Of a stretch of 64,000 nt of DNA, positions 61,509 to 64,000 are shown piece after piece (positions within the stretch are counted from its first letter, which is position 1; every line of letters starts with the position of its first letter). The translations under genes and the position numbers were made by a program. The notes under the pieces were generated by a model that worked only from the letters and a program-made list of their open reading frames with translations, ran no database searches and was not told the DNA's origin. The DNA is from Crocinitomicaceae bacterium (GTDB lineage Bacteria > Bacteroidota > Bacteroidia > Flavobacteriales_D > Crocinitomicaceae). The stretch is taken from the NCBI GenBank assembly GCA_021325675.1, contig JAJTCM010000004.1, forward strand, positions 128,794 to 192,793, read 5' to 3'.

Positions 61509-62531
61509 ATGAAAACGTTGCAGGTAGGATCGAACTCCATTCATGTATCTTCTTATATACAGGCTCTGTCTGAATTTGAGAGCGATATTTATTTGCTTTC
61601 GGAAGAGATATGTAATTTTAAGGGAGTAAAAACTGCTTTTTTGGTAGATTTCCGGAAATTAAGCCCTGTTTCCATCAAAAAGAACACAAAACTGCTCAAA
61701 AACATCCTGCTGGAGCTGAAGCCTGATATCATTCATATTCACCAGATCAACCGGCTGGCATATTTCACCACCAAAATAGCGCAAAAGCTCAATATTCCCT
61801 GCATTTCTACTGCCTGGGGAAGTGACGTTTTACTGATTCCAAAACAAAATACTTTTTTTCGCCACCTGGTCAAAAAGAGCCTGGAAAGATCTAAAATTGT
61901 AACGGCTGATGCTTTGGTGATGATTGATGAAATGCAGCTTTTGGCGCCTTCGGGTTCTAAATATGTTCATTTGCAATATGGTGTAAACCTCGTTCAGAAG
62001 GCTGAAAAAGAAAACATAATATATTCCAATCGCCTGCACAAAAAATTATACCGGATTGAGCAAATCCTCTATTATTTTGCAGATTTCATTCAAATGTACC
62101 CCGACTGGAAATTAGTGATAGCAGGTGAAGGCCAGGAAACTGCCCGTTTGAAGGAGCTTGCCTCAGACCTCGACCTGAGCTCACAGGTTGAATTTGCAGG
62201 ATGGCTCGGACAGGAAGAAAACTATAAATTCTACGCCAAATCGAAGATTTACGTTTCCATCCCGGAAAGTGACGGTACGTCTGTAAGCGTACTCGAAGCG
62301 ATGTCTGCCGGCTGTCTTCCGGTTGTCTCCGACCTGGCGGTAAGCCATGAGTGGATTGTCAATAAAGTCAACGGGATCATCGAAAGCACAAACATCAATC
62401 CTTTCCTGGAAGCCCTGAATATGGAGCAGTCAGATTTTGAAACCATGAACCTCGGACTGGTGAAAGAAAAAGCAGGAAAAAGAGCCTGTACCCAACAGTT
62501 CATTGAGATTTACAAGGCCAATGTCGGGTAA
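61509..62531 (+). CDS. Family 4 glycosyltransferase
   Basis: A 340-residue GT-B enzyme. The ATG at 61509 begins MKTLQVGSNSIHVSSY; the earlier open frame overlaps the upstream gene and is rejected. The N-terminal domain has DIIHIHQINRLAYFTT and STAWGSDVLL; the C-terminal domain has WKLVIAGEGQETARLKELA and the EX7E-type segment PESDGTSVSVLEAMSAG. It overlaps the next gene by 11 bases. Confidence 0.86.
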   Translation: MKTLQVGSNSIHVSSYIQALSEFESDIYLLSEEICNFKGVKTAFLVDFRKLSPVSIKKNTKLLKNILLELKPDIIHIHQINRLAYFTTKIAQKLNIPCISTAWGSDVLLIPKQNTFFRHLVKKSLERSKIVTADALVMIDEMQLLAPSGSKYVHLQYGVNLVQKAEKENIIYSNRLHKKLYRIEQILYYFADFIQMYPDWKLVIAGEGQETARLKELASDLDLSSQVEFAGWLGQEENYKFYAKSKIYVSIPESDGTSVSVLEAMSAGCLPVVSDLAVSHEWIVNKVNGIIESTNINPFLEALNMEQSDFETMNLGLVKEKAGKRACTQQFIEIYKANVG

Positions 62532-63783
62532 AATCACGGTATATTATTCGGCACTGCCAGGTATTTTTGCCTTCCTGATGCTGGTTTTTCCCAAGCTGAT
62601 AGCTCTCGGGTTTATCTTATTTCTGCCGTATATCGTTTGGGGGGCCATTCAAAAAAGTATCCGTTTTCAGTGGACGTATTTGAGTACGTTCTTCGTGCTG
62701 TTTTACCTGTTGTATGTCATTTACGCGCTCTACACCCGCCATCCGGATTGGGCAGGACGTTATATTGAAAATAAGTTATCCTTCATTATTTTACCGATTT
62801 TACTGGCTTTTCGCCCGAAAGAGAAAGTGAATTACGGACTGTCAATCGGTTTATACTTACTTGGGCTTCTATTTTTGCTTATCCAGGGATATATTGCCTC
62901 CGTCCATGCGTATCTCAACAAAGGGCTGGGATTAAATTCCTTTTTATCCAGCGAATTTTCGGTTGTTCACCATCCCACGTATTTTAGCGCATACCTCCTG
63001 GTGGGTATAGCGTTGTTGATTTACGGGCTGCGAACAGGCCTTCCGTACTTTAAAAAAATGTGGGTTTATCCGTTGGGCGGGATTTTGTTCATCGCTTATT
63101 TTCAGTGCCTGAGCCTGGCCGGAATTTTATTTGGCGTTACGCTGCCCGGAATACTTTTTGTGCGTTTCATTTACCACAGATGGGGGAAAATTGCCGCCGC
63201 TTCATCCGTTGTGCTTGTGAGTGTGCTGATGTATCTCTCTGTTAATTATATTCCACGTATTGAAGGGGAATGGAACGGCGCCATTTGGTATGCGAAGGAA
63301 TACCTGGAGGACCCTCAGGGTTATGTAAAAGCAAATACCTCGCCTGAATCAGGTTCCCAGGAAAGGCTCATCATGTGGACGATCGCCTCACAGGCTTTTT
63401 CAGTTTATCCTTTGGGAGTCGGAACAGGAAATGTAGACGAAGTTTTGGGCACGTTCCTGCGGAAATCCGGGCAGTATAAACTGGCTGCAAAAGAGCTGAA
63501 CCCGCACAACCAGTATTTGCAAACGGCTGTTGAAATTGGGGTTTTGGGATTTTTGGCCCTCCTGGGGATTTTATGCTCAGCGTTTTACTATGGCGTCAGG
63601 TACCGTAACTGGATTGTAGTGATCCTGGCGGCAAACCTCGCTTTCAATATGTTATTTGAATCCATGCTGCAGCGCCAGAGCGGGATTGTTTTTTATACGT
63701 TTTTACTTTTATTTTTTGTATTCATTACTTTAGATCGTAAGCAATTACGTAGTTCTTCAAATTCTGTATCTGAAACCGTTTAG
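62521..63783 (+). CDS. Second O-antigen ligase/polymerase family membrane protein
   Basis: A 420-residue protein from the ATG at 62521 with about 11 helices. The segment VHHPTYFSAYLLVG, the large loop about 240-310 and YPLGVGTGNVDEVL followed by NPHNQYLQTAVEIGVLGF match the Wzy_C family. It is the second such protein in the cluster; one may be the polymerase and the other the ligase. It overlaps the GT gene by 11 bases, and the next gene starts 1 base after its stop. Confidence 0.8.
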   Translation: MSGKITVYYSALPGIFAFLMLVFPKLIALGFILFLPYIVWGAIQKSIRFQWTYLSTFFVLFYLLYVIYALYTRHPDWAGRYIENKLSFIILPILLAFRPKEKVNYGLSIGLYLLGLLFLLIQGYIASVHAYLNKGLGLNSFLSSEFSVVHHPTYFSAYLLVGIALLIYGLRTGLPYFKKMWVYPLGGILFIAYFQCLSLAGILFGVTLPGILFVRFIYHRWGKIAAASSVVLVSVLMYLSVNYIPRIEGEWNGAIWYAKEYLEDPQGYVKANTSPESGSQERLIMWTIASQAFSVYPLGVGTGNVDEVLGTFLRKSGQYKLAAKELNPHNQYLQTAVEIGVLGFLALLGILCSAFYYGVRYRNWIVVILAANLAFNMLFESMLQRQSGIVFYTFLLLFFVFITLDRKQLRSSSNSVSETV

Positions 63784-63784
63784 C

Positions 63785-64000
63785 ATGATAAAGATAAGCG
63801 TCGTTATACCTTGCCGGAATGAGAAAAGCTACATCGAAGAGTGTGTAAGCGCTATTTTGTCTTCCCGCCTGGAAGCCGCTTGTGAATTACAGGTGTATGT
63901 CGTAGACGGAATGAGCGACGACGGTACTCGGGAAGTCATCAATAGCTTGTGCGCCCAGCATGACAATGTACATTTGGTTGACAATACGCTCAAGTTAACG
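63785..64000 (+). CDS. Family 2 glycosyltransferase (start only)
   Basis: The ATG at 63785 opens a frame that runs off the window after 72 codons. It begins IKISVVIPCRNEKSYIEEC and continues VYVVDGMSDDGTREV, the nucleotide-sugar binding start of GT-A family 2 enzymes. It lies 1 base after the Wzy-like gene. Confidence 0.85.
   Translation, partial: MIKISVVIPCRNEKSYIEECVSAILSSRLEAACELQVYVVDGMSDDGTREVINSLCAQHDNVHLVDNTLKLT

Overview
The window is a stretch of chromosome from a member of the Bacteroidota, most probably order Flavobacteriales. Reasons: a gldK-gldL-gldM-gldN cluster with a PorP/SprF gene next to it (the core of the type IX secretion/gliding machinery), gldB and gldC, an S46 dipeptidyl peptidase, a C-terminal sorting domain of the T9SS kind, promoters of the TTG-N17..21-TAnnTTTG type, and almost no Shine-Dalgarno sequences. 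Family Crocinitomicaceae (Fluviicola-like) is a guess only.

Layout. 1-830: an AT-rich pair, a zinc-ribbon mini-gene and an HNH endonuclease (cut by the window edge), unlike the rest in base composition. 864-9,000: lipoproteins, a 3-methyladenine glycosylase, heme A synthase, threonine aldolase, and the methionine-salvage pair mtnD-mtnC, then a secreted CAP-domain protein. 9,000-16,800: the GTPases der and era, nadE coupled to an outer-membrane barrel, gldB and gldC in convergent orientation, and a DPP11-like peptidase. 17,000-25,000: an operon of membrane protein-pyrF-hydroxylase-mtnB, small secreted proteins including one that is little more than a T9SS sorting domain, an alkyltransferase-like protein, and an ABC-F ATPase with a DUF2797 protein. 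25,000-33,000: porP/sprF-gldK-gldL-gldM-gldN preceded by an arginase-fold protein that has lost metal ligands. 33,000-38,800: an RmlD-like reductase, two APC permeases, a membrane-anchored ComEA-like protein and apt. 38,800-53,500: the ancient translation/transcription block rpsU, xerC, hpf, tRNA Thr-Tyr-Gly-Thr, tuf, tRNA-Trp, secE, nusG, rplKAJL, rpoBC. 53,500-56,600: a DUF3467 gene, a lipoprotein, a coiled-coil gene overlapping zapA, and rny. 56,600-64,000: a cell-surface polysaccharide cluster with two Wzy/ligase-like proteins, a flippase, three GT-B glycosyltransferases and the start of a GT2 enzyme.

The gaps carry several families of short inverted-repeat elements (GATCGCAAAG ends; ATTCAACACTCATCATTC; GCCACGAATTCACGAATT; CGCTGATTACGCAGAT). 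One copy supplies the last codons and stop of a permease gene and another appears to supply the -33 box of the ABC-F promoter. Four genes have a TAnnTTTG box only 3-5 bases before the start codon, which suggests leaderless transcripts. No rRNA, transposase, prophage or CRISPR array was seen. No single wholly new system stands out; the best leads are the orphan sorting-domain protein, the arginase-like pseudoenzyme beside the T9SS genes, the repeat families, and the coiled-coil partner of ZapA.
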